DNA from: Opitutales bacterium
Lineage (GTDB): Bacteria > Verrucomicrobiota > Verrucomicrobiia > Opitutales > Opitutaceae
NCBI GenBank assembly: GCA_018700525.1
Contig: JABITN010000196.1
Span: forward strand, 22,827-86,826
Length of the DNA: 64,000 bases
Direction: 5' to 3'
Shown: positions 1 through 10,032 of the stretch, piece by piece
Numbering within the stretch: position 1 is the first letter of the stretch
Layout: each line of letters opens with the position of its first letter
Program-made: the position numbers and the translations under genes
The notes under the pieces: generated by a model
What the model was told of the DNA's origin: nothing
The model's database searches: none
What the model saw: the letters and a program-made list of their open reading frames with translations, nothing else

Positions 1-2
1 AT

Positions 3-509
3 CCAACAGATCTATCGCCTAGCGAAGCTCAACACTTCATGAGCCAATTGCTCGATGGCGAACTCTCGCCGGACGACGCAGATCGCCTCCATGCCTTCCT
101 GAATGGAAACCCAGAAGCAATGGATTGGATGGAATCGAATCAATTGATTCACGATTCCGAGAATGCGACCCCAATCATCGATGTTAATTCCGCTTGGCAA
201 AACATCGAAGCCAATCTCGCAAGCCAGAATCCCGCACCTAAGAAAACCGGCAAGTTACTACACTTCCCAGTTTTATTCCAAACCTTAGGTTACGCTGCCG
301 CGCTCACTCTTTTCGCATCCCTCTTATGGACCTCGTTCATAAGCTCGCCAGACGCCAATACAGAACGCTACGCGGCTAGCGAATCCGTAGTGGAATACGT
401 CGATACGGAGATCCCCGATGCCAGCCCAATCGTCTACACGGACGAAGCCTCTGGTTGGACCGTTGTCTGGGTCACAGAGATGGACCCAATGCCCGACGAA
501 ACGAGTTAG
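3..509 (+). CDS. Anti-sigma-factor-like membrane protein (5' end probably outside window)
   Basis: The reading frame is open from the window edge, so the true start may lie upstream; the first internal ATG is at 39. The N-terminal part carries the LLDGELSPDDADRL pattern seen at the start of many anti-sigma factors, where a short helical domain binds an ECF sigma factor. There is no HxxxCxxC zinc motif. One membrane span (about residues 78-103 counted from ATG 39, around LGYAAALTLFASLLW) is followed by a short acidic periplasmic tail. An ECF sigma gene would be expected just upstream but cannot be seen. Function is inferred from the pattern, not from a catalytic site. Confidence 0.55.
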   Translation, partial: PTDLSPSEAQHFMSQLLDGELSPDDADRLHAFLNGNPEAMDWMESNQLIHDSENATPIIDVNSAWQNIEANLASQNPAPKKTGKLLHFPVLFQTLGYAAALTLFASLLWTSFISSPDANTERYAASESVVEYVDTEIPDASPIVYTDEASGWTVVWVTEMDPMPDETS

Positions 510-610
510 GTCGCAATTATTGCAGCCGATCTTGTTTTCCTATTCCTAGACTCCGACCGAATTCCGCAATTCGACGAAGCGCTTGAATAGGAAACCGAAC
601 CCAACGCTCT

Positions 611-1025
611 ATGAAAAAAGCTCTTCTGATCCTAGTTCAGATCTTTTTCTTTGCTGCCGATGCCAACGAAGAAACAAAAGAAAACACCAATTTATTCTTC
701 GACAAGCCAATCGCCAAAAGCATGAATATCCAATTCAAGATCGAAGAAGATCTTTACCCTGATCAAAGTACTCTAATAATCGAAGATTTCGCATTTTTGA
801 GCAATGAAAGGGGCGAGCGAGCTGTGTTAGTAAATCTAACGGATATAGCGCGCCGCGCCGCACTCCCTCTATCCTAACCAAATTTACGGACTGTTCGCAG
901 ACGGCACCTATCGACGCCCATCAAAGCCTTCAGATCGTATTGATGGCGGCGAAACCATTTCAGTCCTGCTTTCGTTTGGCGTTTCGAAAACGCCTTTGAT
1001 CAAACTGATCGTCAGGAACTTCTAA
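611..1025 (+). pseudogene. Small secreted protein gene, apparently frameshifted
   Basis: An 88-codon ORF (611-877) begins with a short hydrophobic leader (MKKALLILVQIFFFAADA) and ends in a GC-repetitive stretch. A second open frame, shifted by +1, runs from about 849 to a stop at 1023-1025 and reads like the continuation of a protein (NQIYGLFADGTYRRPSKP, then DRIDGGETISVLLSFGVSK). Neither half looks complete alone. The most likely switch point is the cgccgcgccg repeat near 849-860. It could be a real inactivating frameshift or a sequencing error. The product is not recognised. The 3' end overlaps the convergent minus-strand gene by 4 bases. Confidence 0.45.
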
Positions 1026-1978
1026 GTTCTCTGAGATCGCCTGGCAGGTCCTCTCAATTCCGCACCGAGAATCACGATCCCCTCGCCCAATGCTTTTTCG
1101 AGGCGTTTCGCGCCCGCCTCGGTCGCTTGGCTACCCCACAAGTATACACGTTCGAGCCGCTTCAACTTCGACAATCTTTGGATACCCACATCCGATACAT
1201 TCGTATCGCGTAAATTCAGATACTTCAAATTCTCAAGCTTATCAATATGTTCGATGGCCGCGTCTCCAACGCCCGTTCTTCCCAAGTCCAAATGTTCGAT
1301 ATTCGAATAATCAACGATCCCCGCCAAGTCTCCATCAGTGACGTCCGTTCGAGCCAGCGTAAGCTTGACTAAAGTATCGCCTAGGTCCGCCAGCATTCCA
1401 AAATCGAATGAGCCCGCCGTACGCTCCGCGTAGGTATAGTTAATCTCAAAGCGACTCGCGTCGTGATTCACCGTATCGACTTGCAAGCCAGCCTCGTGCA
1501 ATCGAGCCACCGTTTCTACAGCGTCTCCCATTATCGTATACTTCCGCTCATTAACAGGATTCGCCTCTTCGAACTTCGACTTAACTTTCGGCTCCGGCCC
1601 ATGAACGAACGACTCGCCAAATGAAGCTCCATCGGAAATCCACTGCTTTAGCAGTTTTTGCTCATTAGAAGACAGACCCTTCCCTTTTTGCGGCATATAG
1701 TCGGCATCATCCTTCGGGTAGGTCGTCAATACATACAACGAACTCTCATTCGGGTCGCCCGGTACCAAAACGTCGCCATACTCTCCTCCAGCCATTATCG
1801 CCTCGGGAGAATCCAGGCGCAATTCCCCCTTCACCTTCTCCTCTCCATGGCAACGATAACACTTATCTTCGAAAATCGGAAGGATCTCCTTCGCAAAGTC
1901 CACTGCGTAGGCTGACGGACTAATGGCCATCGCAAGTCCAATCCATCCGCACGAGCTGAGTCTGCATGACACATTCAT
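1022..1978 (-). CDS. Secreted PSCyt1 c-type heme protein with leucine-rich repeats
   Basis: 318 aa from the ATG at 1978; an upstream in-frame ATG at 2062 would overlap the previous gene and lacks a signal peptide. Residues 1-26 form a signal peptide (ending ISPSAYA). The next 100 residues match the Planctomycete cytochrome C domain PSCyt1 (PF07635): a heme-attachment motif CYRCH and a downstream MPQKG that could supply the distal methionine. The C-terminal third holds leucine-rich repeats (for example HLDLGRTGV, YLNLRDTNV, RVYLWGSQA). It follows the DUF1501 gene by 25 bases and is probably the last gene of the 5513 to 1022 operon. The biochemical role of these proteins is unknown; the family is typical of PVC bacteria. 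Confidence 0.8.
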   Translation of the reverse strand: MNVSCRLSSCGWIGLAMAISPSAYAVDFAKEILPIFEDKCYRCHGEEKVKGELRLDSPEAIMAGGEYGDVLVPGDPNESSLYVLTTYPKDDADYMPQKGKGLSSNEQKLLKQWISDGASFGESFVHGPEPKVKSKFEEANPVNERKYTIMGDAVETVARLHEAGLQVDTVNHDASRFEINYTYAERTAGSFDFGMLADLGDTLVKLTLARTDVTDGDLAGIVDYSNIEHLDLGRTGVGDAAIEHIDKLENLKYLNLRDTNVSDVGIQRLSKLKRLERVYLWGSQATEAGAKRLEKALGEGIVILGAELRGPARRSQRT

Positions 1979-2003
1979 AACGTTCAAAATTACGCAAGCG
2001 CGC

Positions 2004-3296
2004 TCAACCAAAAAGCTCCTTGATCGGAGTGCCTTTATCCGCAATGCGGAACGGACGACCACTTGGAGAATAAACGGTCTTTTCCAAAGGCATTCCTAAA
2101 GCATAGCCGATCGTCGCATTGAAATCAGGCACTTCGACCTTTCGATCTGCAACCTTCTTTCCAATCGTATCCGTTTCGCCATACACTTGACCACCGCGAA
2201 TACCGCCTCCAGCCAAGGCGCAGGAGAACGCAGCCGGCGAGTGATCGCGACCATCGTTGCCGTTGATCTGAGGCGTCCGCCCGAATTCTGTCGCGAGAAC
2301 AACCATCGTTTCCTCAAGCATTCCACGACGCTCCAAGTCCGCCACCAACGTTCCCAAAGCTTGGTCTAAAATTTCAGCATTTTCGCCAACTCGTTCGAAA
2401 TTATTCGTGTGCGTATCCCAGCCTCCCAAAGTCACTTCCACGAAACGAACATCGTGCTCAACTAAGCGACGGGCCAGTAAACAACCTTGGCCGAAGGGAT
2501 TCGTTCCGTAGGTCTCACGCGTTGCTTTGTTTTCATCATCCAATTCGAATGCCGCCAAATCGCGACTCTTCATCAGTTTGATCGCGTCGTCATACATGTC
2601 TGTATAGGCACGCGTTTTCTTCTGATTATAACGATTATGAAACTCCGCGTCGAAAGCGTTGGTTAGCATTACCGAATCATGAAATTCCTTCTCGGAAACG
2701 CCTTTTCGCATTTTGCTATTCTGCAATCCTGCTTCCGGATTGCCAATCACTAGCGGCGCGAAACGCTGTTCGAAGTACCCGTTTCCCCCTCCGGGATTCG
2801 CACTCCCGATATGCACGACTCCTGGGAGGTTTGGGTTGCGAGCTCCATCCATCTTCATCAACCACGACCCAATTCCCGGATGAACAATGGTCCCCCGTTT
2901 CGTATAACTGGAATGCATGAAATAACGGCCTTCTTCGTGAGCCCCTTGTGTAGAACTCAACGAGCGGATCACCGCCATTTTATCCATCTGTTTGGAAATT
3001 CGCGGTAGATATTCGCTAATTTGAATCCCCGGCACATTGGTCGAGATAGGGTCAACAGGCCCGCGTGCGTCTCGATCCGCTTTAGGGTCAAACGTATCCA
3101 AGTGACTCATACCCCCAGCCATGTATAGATAGATCACCTTTTTAGCGGTCGGCAATCGAGCAGGCGCCGCAGCAGCGCCAAACGCTTCCGACCGAATTCC
3201 CATTGGCATAAGGCCTACTCCAAGAAACGCTTTCGCCGAATAAGCAAGAAACTCGCGACGATCAAGATTCGGAATTTTTCTGAGTATGTTTTTCAT
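2004..3296 (-). CDS. DUF1501 family secreted protein
   Basis: 430 aa, the usual size for DUF1501 (PF07394), a sulfatase/alkaline-phosphatase-fold family of unknown function found next to DUF1549/DUF1553 genes in Planctomycetes and Verrucomicrobia. The N-terminus has a twin-arginine-like export signal (LDRREFLAYSAKAFLGVG). Recognisable family motifs include YLYMAGGMSHLDTFDPK, GGWDTHTNNFE and ATEFGRTPQING with GRDH. It lies 27 bases after the DUF1549/1553 gene and 25 bases before the PSCyt1 gene, all on the minus strand, so the three are likely co-transcribed and may act together outside the cytoplasm. Confidence 0.88.
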   Translation of the reverse strand: MKNILRKIPNLDRREFLAYSAKAFLGVGLMPMGIRSEAFGAAAAPARLPTAKKVIYLYMAGGMSHLDTFDPKADRDARGPVDPISTNVPGIQISEYLPRISKQMDKMAVIRSLSSTQGAHEEGRYFMHSSYTKRGTIVHPGIGSWLMKMDGARNPNLPGVVHIGSANPGGGNGYFEQRFAPLVIGNPEAGLQNSKMRKGVSEKEFHDSVMLTNAFDAEFHNRYNQKKTRAYTDMYDDAIKLMKSRDLAAFELDDENKATRETYGTNPFGQGCLLARRLVEHDVRFVEVTLGGWDTHTNNFERVGENAEILDQALGTLVADLERRGMLEETMVVLATEFGRTPQINGNDGRDHSPAAFSCALAGGGIRGGQVYGETDTIGKKVADRKVEVPDFNATIGYALGMPLEKTVYSPSGRPFRIADKGTPIKELFG

Positions 3297-3323
3297 AGTC
3301 TCGAATTTTCGATCGGTATCAAA

Positions 3324-5513
3324 TCACTGGATAAAACGGAACTCCTGCGTATTCATTAAGGAAGCCAATAACTGTCGATAGCCTCGACTCTTCTCGGCTT
3401 TGGTATTTTGCTGAAGCTGAGCTCCCATTAATTCCTGCTCACGAGGCGTTGGTAGCCTGGAGAAAAACGATTGAAATACAGTGTCCATCCGTCGGCGGGA
3501 ATTGCCGGCTTTCTGCACAGCGATATTCAAAGCCGAATTCTGGCGAGTTAACCAGTACAAGGTCTCTCCATTGAGCAATCGGAGCGCTTGAGTGATTGAT
3601 GCGTCGTCATTGGAGTTCTCAATGATCTCGCGATCAGATTGTCCAAACTGACGTAAAAAATGGCCTGCCGGGGCGGGTGAAACGATTTCTGACGCTCGAA
3701 CCATTCCCGTCGACATCCCTCGCCAACGCGGGTCGCGCCGCATTTCCTTCGCTTTCTCGCTCAGCGCATCCGATTCACTTCCATAACCTGCTCCCATACT
3801 CATGCCACGGGCCATGTCTTTAGAATTCGGGTCGTTGAGCGCTTCTTGCAACGCACCCGTATCTTCTCCATTCAGTTTCGCGAGAAACAACTCCATCGCT
3901 TGATTCTTTTGCGAGCGAGCCTTCTGATACTGTTTCCTAAACTCTTTGCGTTCTTTCTCGGTAGTCGCGTTTTGGAGCAACTTCCGATACTCCTTTTCGT
4001 AATCGATAAATCGAGTTTCCAAATCGGTCAAGCGATGCACCATGCCATACGCTTGAGCCGTATCGAGGTTTTCGACACGCTCGACTTGCTTCGCCATACT
4101 AGCCTCCCCTTGACGAGCTTTCATCATCCCAGGTTCAACTCCGACGCGCTCATCGAGGTCTACAACAGCCAAAGTCAACATCGAGTCCCATAGTTGTTCT
4201 GCGGTCATTCTACGCAAAATAGGCCCCTGGAAATGGTAGGTTTCATCCGGTTCGGGCGTGTCTACCGAGACTGCGCTTTGATAAGTTCGCGTATTCAGTA
4301 GCATTCTTAAATACTGCTTTTGGTCGAAATCATAAGCGACCATTAGCTTCGTCAAATAGTCCATTAACTCTGAATTGGAGGCGACAGTATCATCCATGAA
4401 ATTATCGACCGGTTCGATCAATCCGATACCCATGGTCTTCTTCCAAAGTCGATTCGCGATGACCTTGGAAAAACGCGGATTCTCAGGAGACGTCAGCCAA
4501 TTCGCATAAACCTCACGGGGATTGTCCTTCTTCCCGACAACCGCTTCTCCGCCAAATGGAGTCTTAGGCGAGATCTTTTGCTTCGGACGCCCGTTTTTGT
4601 ATTGGTAGTCGTCGGGAAGCTTTAGGTCTCGTTTTACTTCAGCAGCTTGAGCCGTCAGCGGCGACACGAGATCTCTCACGACACGACGTTGCGATGGTGG
4701 CGGCTGAGCTAGCCTCCGAGCTTCTTTCGGATCGACTCCTTGCTTGACCTGCTTCTGAACCAACGCTCGCTGTATTGCCTGAAAATCCTTGGAAAGCGGA
4801 ATCTTCCCGTAGGGCATTTGAGCCTGTAACCCGAAAGTGTAGGCCGCCATATGGTAATACTCTTTCTGAGTCCATTTATCGAATGGGTGATCATGACACT
4901 GGGCACACTGCATACGCGTACCCAAAAAAACCTGCGCCGTGTTCGACATATTATCAAGCGGCATACCAGCGTCCCTCATGTAGTACCCAACCGCAGGATC
5001 ATCCCAAACGTAGCCTTCTGAAGTAATCATTTCGCGTACAAATTCGTCGTAAGGCTGATTTTCCCTTAGCGACTCTTTAATCCAATCCTGGTAAGATGCC
5101 ATTATGATGCGGCGACCGCGCGACTTTACCCTCAATACGTCTGCCCAATAATTATAATGGTGGCTCACGTAACCCTCTGAGTTCAGCAGCGAATCGATCA
5201 ATTCCGAACGGCGATTCTCAGATTTTGAATTCATAAACTCCGTAAGCTCATCGTAGGTCGGAATGCGTCCAATAACATCCAAATACACGCGGCGAACAAA
5301 AAATTCATCGGTGACCGGAGCATTGCGTTCAAGGCCTTCGGCCCTCAGTCCATCTTCGATGTAGATATCGATTTGCTGCGCAGCATCCAAGATATTGACG
5401 GAATCGGATTCTGCTTGATTCTTTGCAGTCACGAAACTCCAGGAAAACAGTGCCAGAATAATAAGAATGGGCTTCACTAGATAATTGGACGTCCTTGAAA
5501 TTCTCATAAGCAA
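3324..5513 (-). CDS. DUF1549/DUF1553 (PSCyt2-PSD1) secreted protein
   Basis: 729 aa. After a signal/anchor segment (about residues 12-30, PILIILALFSWSFVTA) comes the DUF1549/PSCyt2 domain (PF07583, roughly 40-260), which includes a CAQCHDHPFDKW motif with the CxxCH spacing of c-type cytochromes. The DUF1553/PSD1 domain (PF07587) fills about 330-700, recognisable from NPRFSKVIANRLWKK and RRMTAEQLWDSML. Between them is a charged, probably helical linker. It is the first gene of the three-gene minus-strand operon. Two ATGs (5513 and 5507) are equally possible starts. The family is hallmark PVC; its function is unknown. Confidence 0.88.
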   Translation of the reverse strand: MLMRISRTSNYLVKPILIILALFSWSFVTAKNQAESDSVNILDAAQQIDIYIEDGLRAEGLERNAPVTDEFFVRRVYLDVIGRIPTYDELTEFMNSKSENRRSELIDSLLNSEGYVSHHYNYWADVLRVKSRGRRIIMASYQDWIKESLRENQPYDEFVREMITSEGYVWDDPAVGYYMRDAGMPLDNMSNTAQVFLGTRMQCAQCHDHPFDKWTQKEYYHMAAYTFGLQAQMPYGKIPLSKDFQAIQRALVQKQVKQGVDPKEARRLAQPPPSQRRVVRDLVSPLTAQAAEVKRDLKLPDDYQYKNGRPKQKISPKTPFGGEAVVGKKDNPREVYANWLTSPENPRFSKVIANRLWKKTMGIGLIEPVDNFMDDTVASNSELMDYLTKLMVAYDFDQKQYLRMLLNTRTYQSAVSVDTPEPDETYHFQGPILRRMTAEQLWDSMLTLAVVDLDERVGVEPGMMKARQGEASMAKQVERVENLDTAQAYGMVHRLTDLETRFIDYEKEYRKLLQNATTEKERKEFRKQYQKARSQKNQAMELFLAKLNGEDTGALQEALNDPNSKDMARGMSMGAGYGSESDALSEKAKEMRRDPRWRGMSTGMVRASEIVSPAPAGHFLRQFGQSDREIIENSNDDASITQALRLLNGETLYWLTRQNSALNIAVQKAGNSRRRMDTVFQSFFSRLPTPREQELMGAQLQQNTKAEKSRGYRQLLASLMNTQEFRFIQ

Positions 5514-5641
5514 GCTAAAGTAAAAACTAAGGCCTCAGCATAAAAGCTGAAAATGCCTTTTTGCTACCTAATAACGGCTCCAACGCTTCGGAAATTACCA
5601 AAACCAAGCCCAATTACCGCTATAACCCGAAAACACTCGCC

Positions 5642-5661
5642 AAAAACCCCTGAATGAAGGG
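5642..5661 (-). terminator. Weak intrinsic terminator after kdsA
   Basis: On the minus strand CCCT-TCATTC-AGGG is followed by GTTTTT. The stem is only 4 bp, so this is a weak call; it lies 64 bases beyond the kdsA stop. Confidence 0.35.
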
Positions 5662-5724
5662 TGAGCAGATGATAACGCCAATGCTGGGATCGCGCCGCAC
5701 AGTGTTCGAGAAGCCCAAAGCAAT

Positions 5725-6651
<927 letters not shown>

Positions 6652-6752
6652 CTAATGCTTCCATTTTTGTTGCGATTCCCATCCAAATAAAACTGGGTAA
6701 GGGAATAGGTTTGAAGCGCTATTCGGCATTCGGCCTGAACGTTTTTTAGCTT

Positions 6753-7334
6753 ATGTCAAAACGAAGATTCTGCTGGATAGACCTTGAAATGACCGGATTG
6801 GACCCGAACGTAGATCGGATCCTGGAAGCTGGTATAATCGTCACGGACAAGTTTCTAGAACCCGTTTTCGAATGGGAAACCGCCGTTACCCAACCATCCC
6901 AAGTTCTCGAAAACATGAACGACTGGTGCAAGCATCACCACGCAAAAAGTGGCCTGATCGATCGCATTCCAAAAGGCATTTCCGAAGACGAACTAGACGA
7001 ACGCCTCGCTGAGATCATTCTTACGCATTTTAAGAAGAAGAATCCAGTCGTTATCTGCGGAAACTCGATCTCCCAAGATCGTAAATTCATCGATCAATAT
7101 CTCCCGAAGTTCTCAGAGCGACTCCACTATCGCATGTTAGATGTATCCAGCTTTAAGATCGTCTATCGGGAAATGTTAGGCCGAGACTTCAAAAAGCAAA
7201 ATACACACCGAGCGCTTGAAGACATCAAGGAATCCATCGCCGAACTAAAATACTACATGAGCGCGATCGATCCATCCGGCCTATCTTTAATCGACAATTC
7301 CCATAGTCCTCCGAAAGCGGAGAACGAAGAATAA
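6753..7334 (+). CDS. orn: Oligoribonuclease
   Basis: 193 aa. Orn is a cytoplasmic 3'-to-5' exonuclease that degrades 2-5-nt RNA, including pGpG from cyclic-di-GMP turnover. The DEDDh exonuclease motifs are present: WIDLEMTGLDP (Asp and Glu of Exo I), VICGNSISQDRKFIDQYLP (Asp of Exo II) and HRALEDI (His and Asp of Exo III). The conserved MLDVSSFK segment lies between. The start gives the canonical N-terminus directly before the first motif. It is followed after 2 bases by an S41 peptidase gene and is probably co-transcribed with it. There is no clear ribosome-binding site. Confidence 0.95.
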   Translation: MSKRRFCWIDLEMTGLDPNVDRILEAGIIVTDKFLEPVFEWETAVTQPSQVLENMNDWCKHHHAKSGLIDRIPKGISEDELDERLAEIILTHFKKKNPVVICGNSISQDRKFIDQYLPKFSERLHYRMLDVSSFKIVYREMLGRDFKKQNTHRALEDIKESIAELKYYMSAIDPSGLSLIDNSHSPPKAENEE

Positions 7335-7336
7335 AA

Positions 7337-8581
7337 ATGAGAGTGATGCGGAACATTGGGGCATTCGGACTGCTCTTGCTGTTCCTCACAGGACAAACGG
7401 TTGCCTCATCGAATCACATAGATCCGAAAACCAAGGAACGCATAATAACCCGCGTTTCGAACTTAATCCAAACCAAGGCTTTCGCCTTCGAAATCGCCTT
7501 CGATCGCTGGCCCGAAATCCTACAATCCCACCGCAAGACAATCGATTTAGCCGAAACGGTTAACGAATTCGAAGACGCCCTCGATCGTGCATTTGATGAA
7601 TTCGAAATCTCCCACCTTTACATCACCCCACCTAAGATAAAGGCAAGCGATTCCAATCGACCCATCAGTCGATTCGGGATCAGTGGTCTGAACACAGAGT
7701 CCGGTATTTACGTGACTCATGTCACAAAAGAAAGCCCTGCAGCCGAAACCGGAATCCGTAAACTCGATACGATAAAATCGGTCAACACAGCCTGGCCAGC
7801 TAGACTTAATTATTTGAAAGGCGTGCGAGGCGAACGCCTCTCAGTCGAATGGATCCGACAAGGCGAACCCATGTCCGGCGAAATCGTTTGCCGTCCATTC
7901 TCCTCGACCGACCTTCCCTGGATCGAATGGCTAAGCCCGAACGTCGCCGTCATCCATATTCAAGGATTTACGAATGAGAGCTACAAAATGCTAAGCGTTT
8001 CCCGCCTTTTCCGAAAAGCACGCCACGCTCAAGCCATCATCATCGATCTTAGGAACAATTATGGCGGCTATCTCCACAACGCCTTGCATCTCGCGGGAAA
8101 AGTCCTCACCCGAAATCAAATTTTCGCGCTTCACGTCACGAGAAAACACTATTCCAATTTCGAATACGAAATGGATATTGATAACGAATCTTATTTCACC
8201 GAAGCCGAACGTCACAGCCGCAAATTGAGACCTGCATTCAATCTGCAAGGCTACAAAGGGAAACTCGCCGTACTCGTCGATACCTACAGCGCAAGTGCTG
8301 CCGACATATTCCCCGCGGCGATTCAAGAGCATCGACGCGGCATTATCATTGGAACGCGTTCAAGCGGAGCTCTCATCGGTTCGAAAGTCGCATACCTTCC
8401 GGGCGGGTATCGATTGACCTACCCTTTCGTTGAAGTGCTAACCTCGCAAGGCAATCGATTGGAGAGCAACGGAGTCGTTCCCGACATTGAGCTCAACTGG
8501 CAAGAGACCGCCAACGACGCTATCGTCTATGAACGTGCGATCAAAGCTCTACTGGCTAAAAACGAAACGCTTCGAAACTGA
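7337..8581 (+). CDS. S41 family (C-terminal-processing-like) peptidase
   Basis: 414 aa. Signal peptide at residues 1-23 (FGLLLLFLTGQTVAS). A PDZ domain spans roughly 105-185 (GIYVTHVTKESPAAETGI). The S41 catalytic domain follows with DLRNNYGGYLHNA and YSASAADIFPAAI, where the serine of SAS is the expected nucleophile. The segment that normally reads like GEKTFGKG is here GTRSSGALIGSK, so the usual lysine is displaced; this resembles the tricorn-like S41 branch rather than classical CtpA. Likely a periplasmic protease. It starts 2 bases after orn, and converges on the TPR gene 32 bases downstream. Confidence 0.85.
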   Translation: MRVMRNIGAFGLLLLFLTGQTVASSNHIDPKTKERIITRVSNLIQTKAFAFEIAFDRWPEILQSHRKTIDLAETVNEFEDALDRAFDEFEISHLYITPPKIKASDSNRPISRFGISGLNTESGIYVTHVTKESPAAETGIRKLDTIKSVNTAWPARLNYLKGVRGERLSVEWIRQGEPMSGEIVCRPFSSTDLPWIEWLSPNVAVIHIQGFTNESYKMLSVSRLFRKARHAQAIIIDLRNNYGGYLHNALHLAGKVLTRNQIFALHVTRKHYSNFEYEMDIDNESYFTEAERHSRKLRPAFNLQGYKGKLAVLVDTYSASAADIFPAAIQEHRRGIIIGTRSSGALIGSKVAYLPGGYRLTYPFVEVLTSQGNRLESNGVVPDIELNWQETANDAIVYERAIKALLAKNETLRN

Positions 8582-8613
8582 ACATTGGGCACGCCTCTAC
8601 AAATGCATCGCCC

Positions 8614-10014
8614 CTAACGCTTCTTCCCATAAAAAATGTCTATCTTTTGAGCCACATCTTTATATCCAATATCATTGGCATAGATGGCCTTATACTCTTC
8701 GATTGCCTCCAAGTCGCGCTCTAAACGTTCGAAGCACTCCCCCAACAAATAGAGTACTTCCTTCTTAAAGTCGTCCATAACATTCAAGCTTTCGGCCGCT
8801 CGTTGCAATTGCTCCAATGCCAAATCGAAAAGGTCCTTCGCCATAAAACAACGCGCCAACAAAACGAGTGACTTTATTCGAAGACTCGGACTCCGTTGAG
8901 AGATCTGAAACTGTTGAATGGCTCCGTCAACAAACCCGCTCTCAAGCAAATACTCCCCATATTTAAAGCGACGACTATAATCATTAGGGAACTGCTCCAC
9001 CAACTTACGACTCTCTTCGAGCTTCAAACCGAGAAACTCTTTCTCCAGCTCGATCAACCGTTCATTCGATTCATCTTCGCTCGCAGATTCTCGCTTCAGA
9101 TCGAATAACTCTCGTTCGACCCGGCTCACTCTCAACTCACTCCTCAGATGCAATAACGAAACGTCATTTCCCGCTTGCGGCAGAGCAAAAGCCTTCTCAA
9201 GCCAGGAAAGAGCCTCATTATAATCCTCCTGCTGTATCAGCGAGCGAATCAATAACTTATAATTATCTACCTGTTGAGGGTCTTGGTGAATCACTGAAGT
9301 TAAATCCTGAATACGTTCTTTTCCCGAATCCTCATCGAACACGACTTTGCTCGCCCTCTCAAGAGAGCTCGACTCGGTTTTATCTTTTAGTTTCGACCGA
9401 AAATCCTCCTCTTTATCCGCCCACTTCCCTTTATTGATAGAGTGCGCAACCGAAGCGGACTTGACCAACTCCTGAATATACCCAACACTCGGCTTCAATC
9501 GCATAAGTCGCTCGGCAATCGCTAAAGCTTTTTCCGTGGAGCCAACTTTTATAAGAGCCTCGCACAAACGTTCCATTTTTACGAAATCGTCAGGGTTTCG
9601 ATCGCAAATAGACTCCAAGCAAAAGGCTTCCGTTTGATTGAACTTCAATTTGCCCGCCCCTCGTGCGACTAAGGACAATGCTCGCGTGTTGTAGCCATCT
9701 TTATTAAGAACGCTTTCTCCGATCGACATCGATTTGGCAGGATTCCGCAAAAGCGCTAAGTAGCCAAAAGGCAGAACGATGTAGTTCGCCAATCGAGTCA
9801 ATTTCAAACCGATCCCTTTACCGCCCGAAGCCAGAACCTGACGCTGTGCCTTGCGCAAAAGCTGACGAACCTCCAAACATCCAGGATTTTCATTCAGTAA
9901 CTCATAACAGATATCAACCGTATATTCGGAATTCCCACGCGTCATTGCCAATCGCGCATTATCGACTTTTCTGCGATCCCGATCGCCAAGTTCCTGTTCC
10001 GAAAATTCCGACAT
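8614..10014 (-). CDS. TPR-repeat protein of unknown function
   Basis: 466 aa, soluble by appearance with no signal peptide. The N-terminal 60 residues and the C-terminal half contain degenerate tetratricopeptide repeats (for example DYNEALSWLEKAFALP, GFVDGAIQQFQISQRSP, DLFDLALEQLQRAAESL, ERLERDLEAIEEYKAIY). A charged coiled-coil-like stretch lies around residues 270-340. A short hydrophobic patch (YIVLPFGYLALLR, about 77-90) may be peripheral rather than a true span. It is the third gene of the trpD-glmM run, 18 bases after glmM. TPR proteins usually scaffold complexes; I do not recognise a specific partner. Confidence 0.75.
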   Translation of the reverse strand: MSEFSEQELGDRDRRKVDNARLAMTRGNSEYTVDICYELLNENPGCLEVRQLLRKAQRQVLASGGKGIGLKLTRLANYIVLPFGYLALLRNPAKSMSIGESVLNKDGYNTRALSLVARGAGKLKFNQTEAFCLESICDRNPDDFVKMERLCEALIKVGSTEKALAIAERLMRLKPSVGYIQELVKSASVAHSINKGKWADKEEDFRSKLKDKTESSSLERASKVVFDEDSGKERIQDLTSVIHQDPQQVDNYKLLIRSLIQQEDYNEALSWLEKAFALPQAGNDVSLLHLRSELRVSRVERELFDLKRESASEDESNERLIELEKEFLGLKLEESRKLVEQFPNDYSRRFKYGEYLLESGFVDGAIQQFQISQRSPSLRIKSLVLLARCFMAKDLFDLALEQLQRAAESLNVMDDFKKEVLYLLGECFERLERDLEAIEEYKAIYANDIGYKDVAQKIDIFYGKKR

Positions 10015-10032
10015 CCTACACCAGCAAACTCA

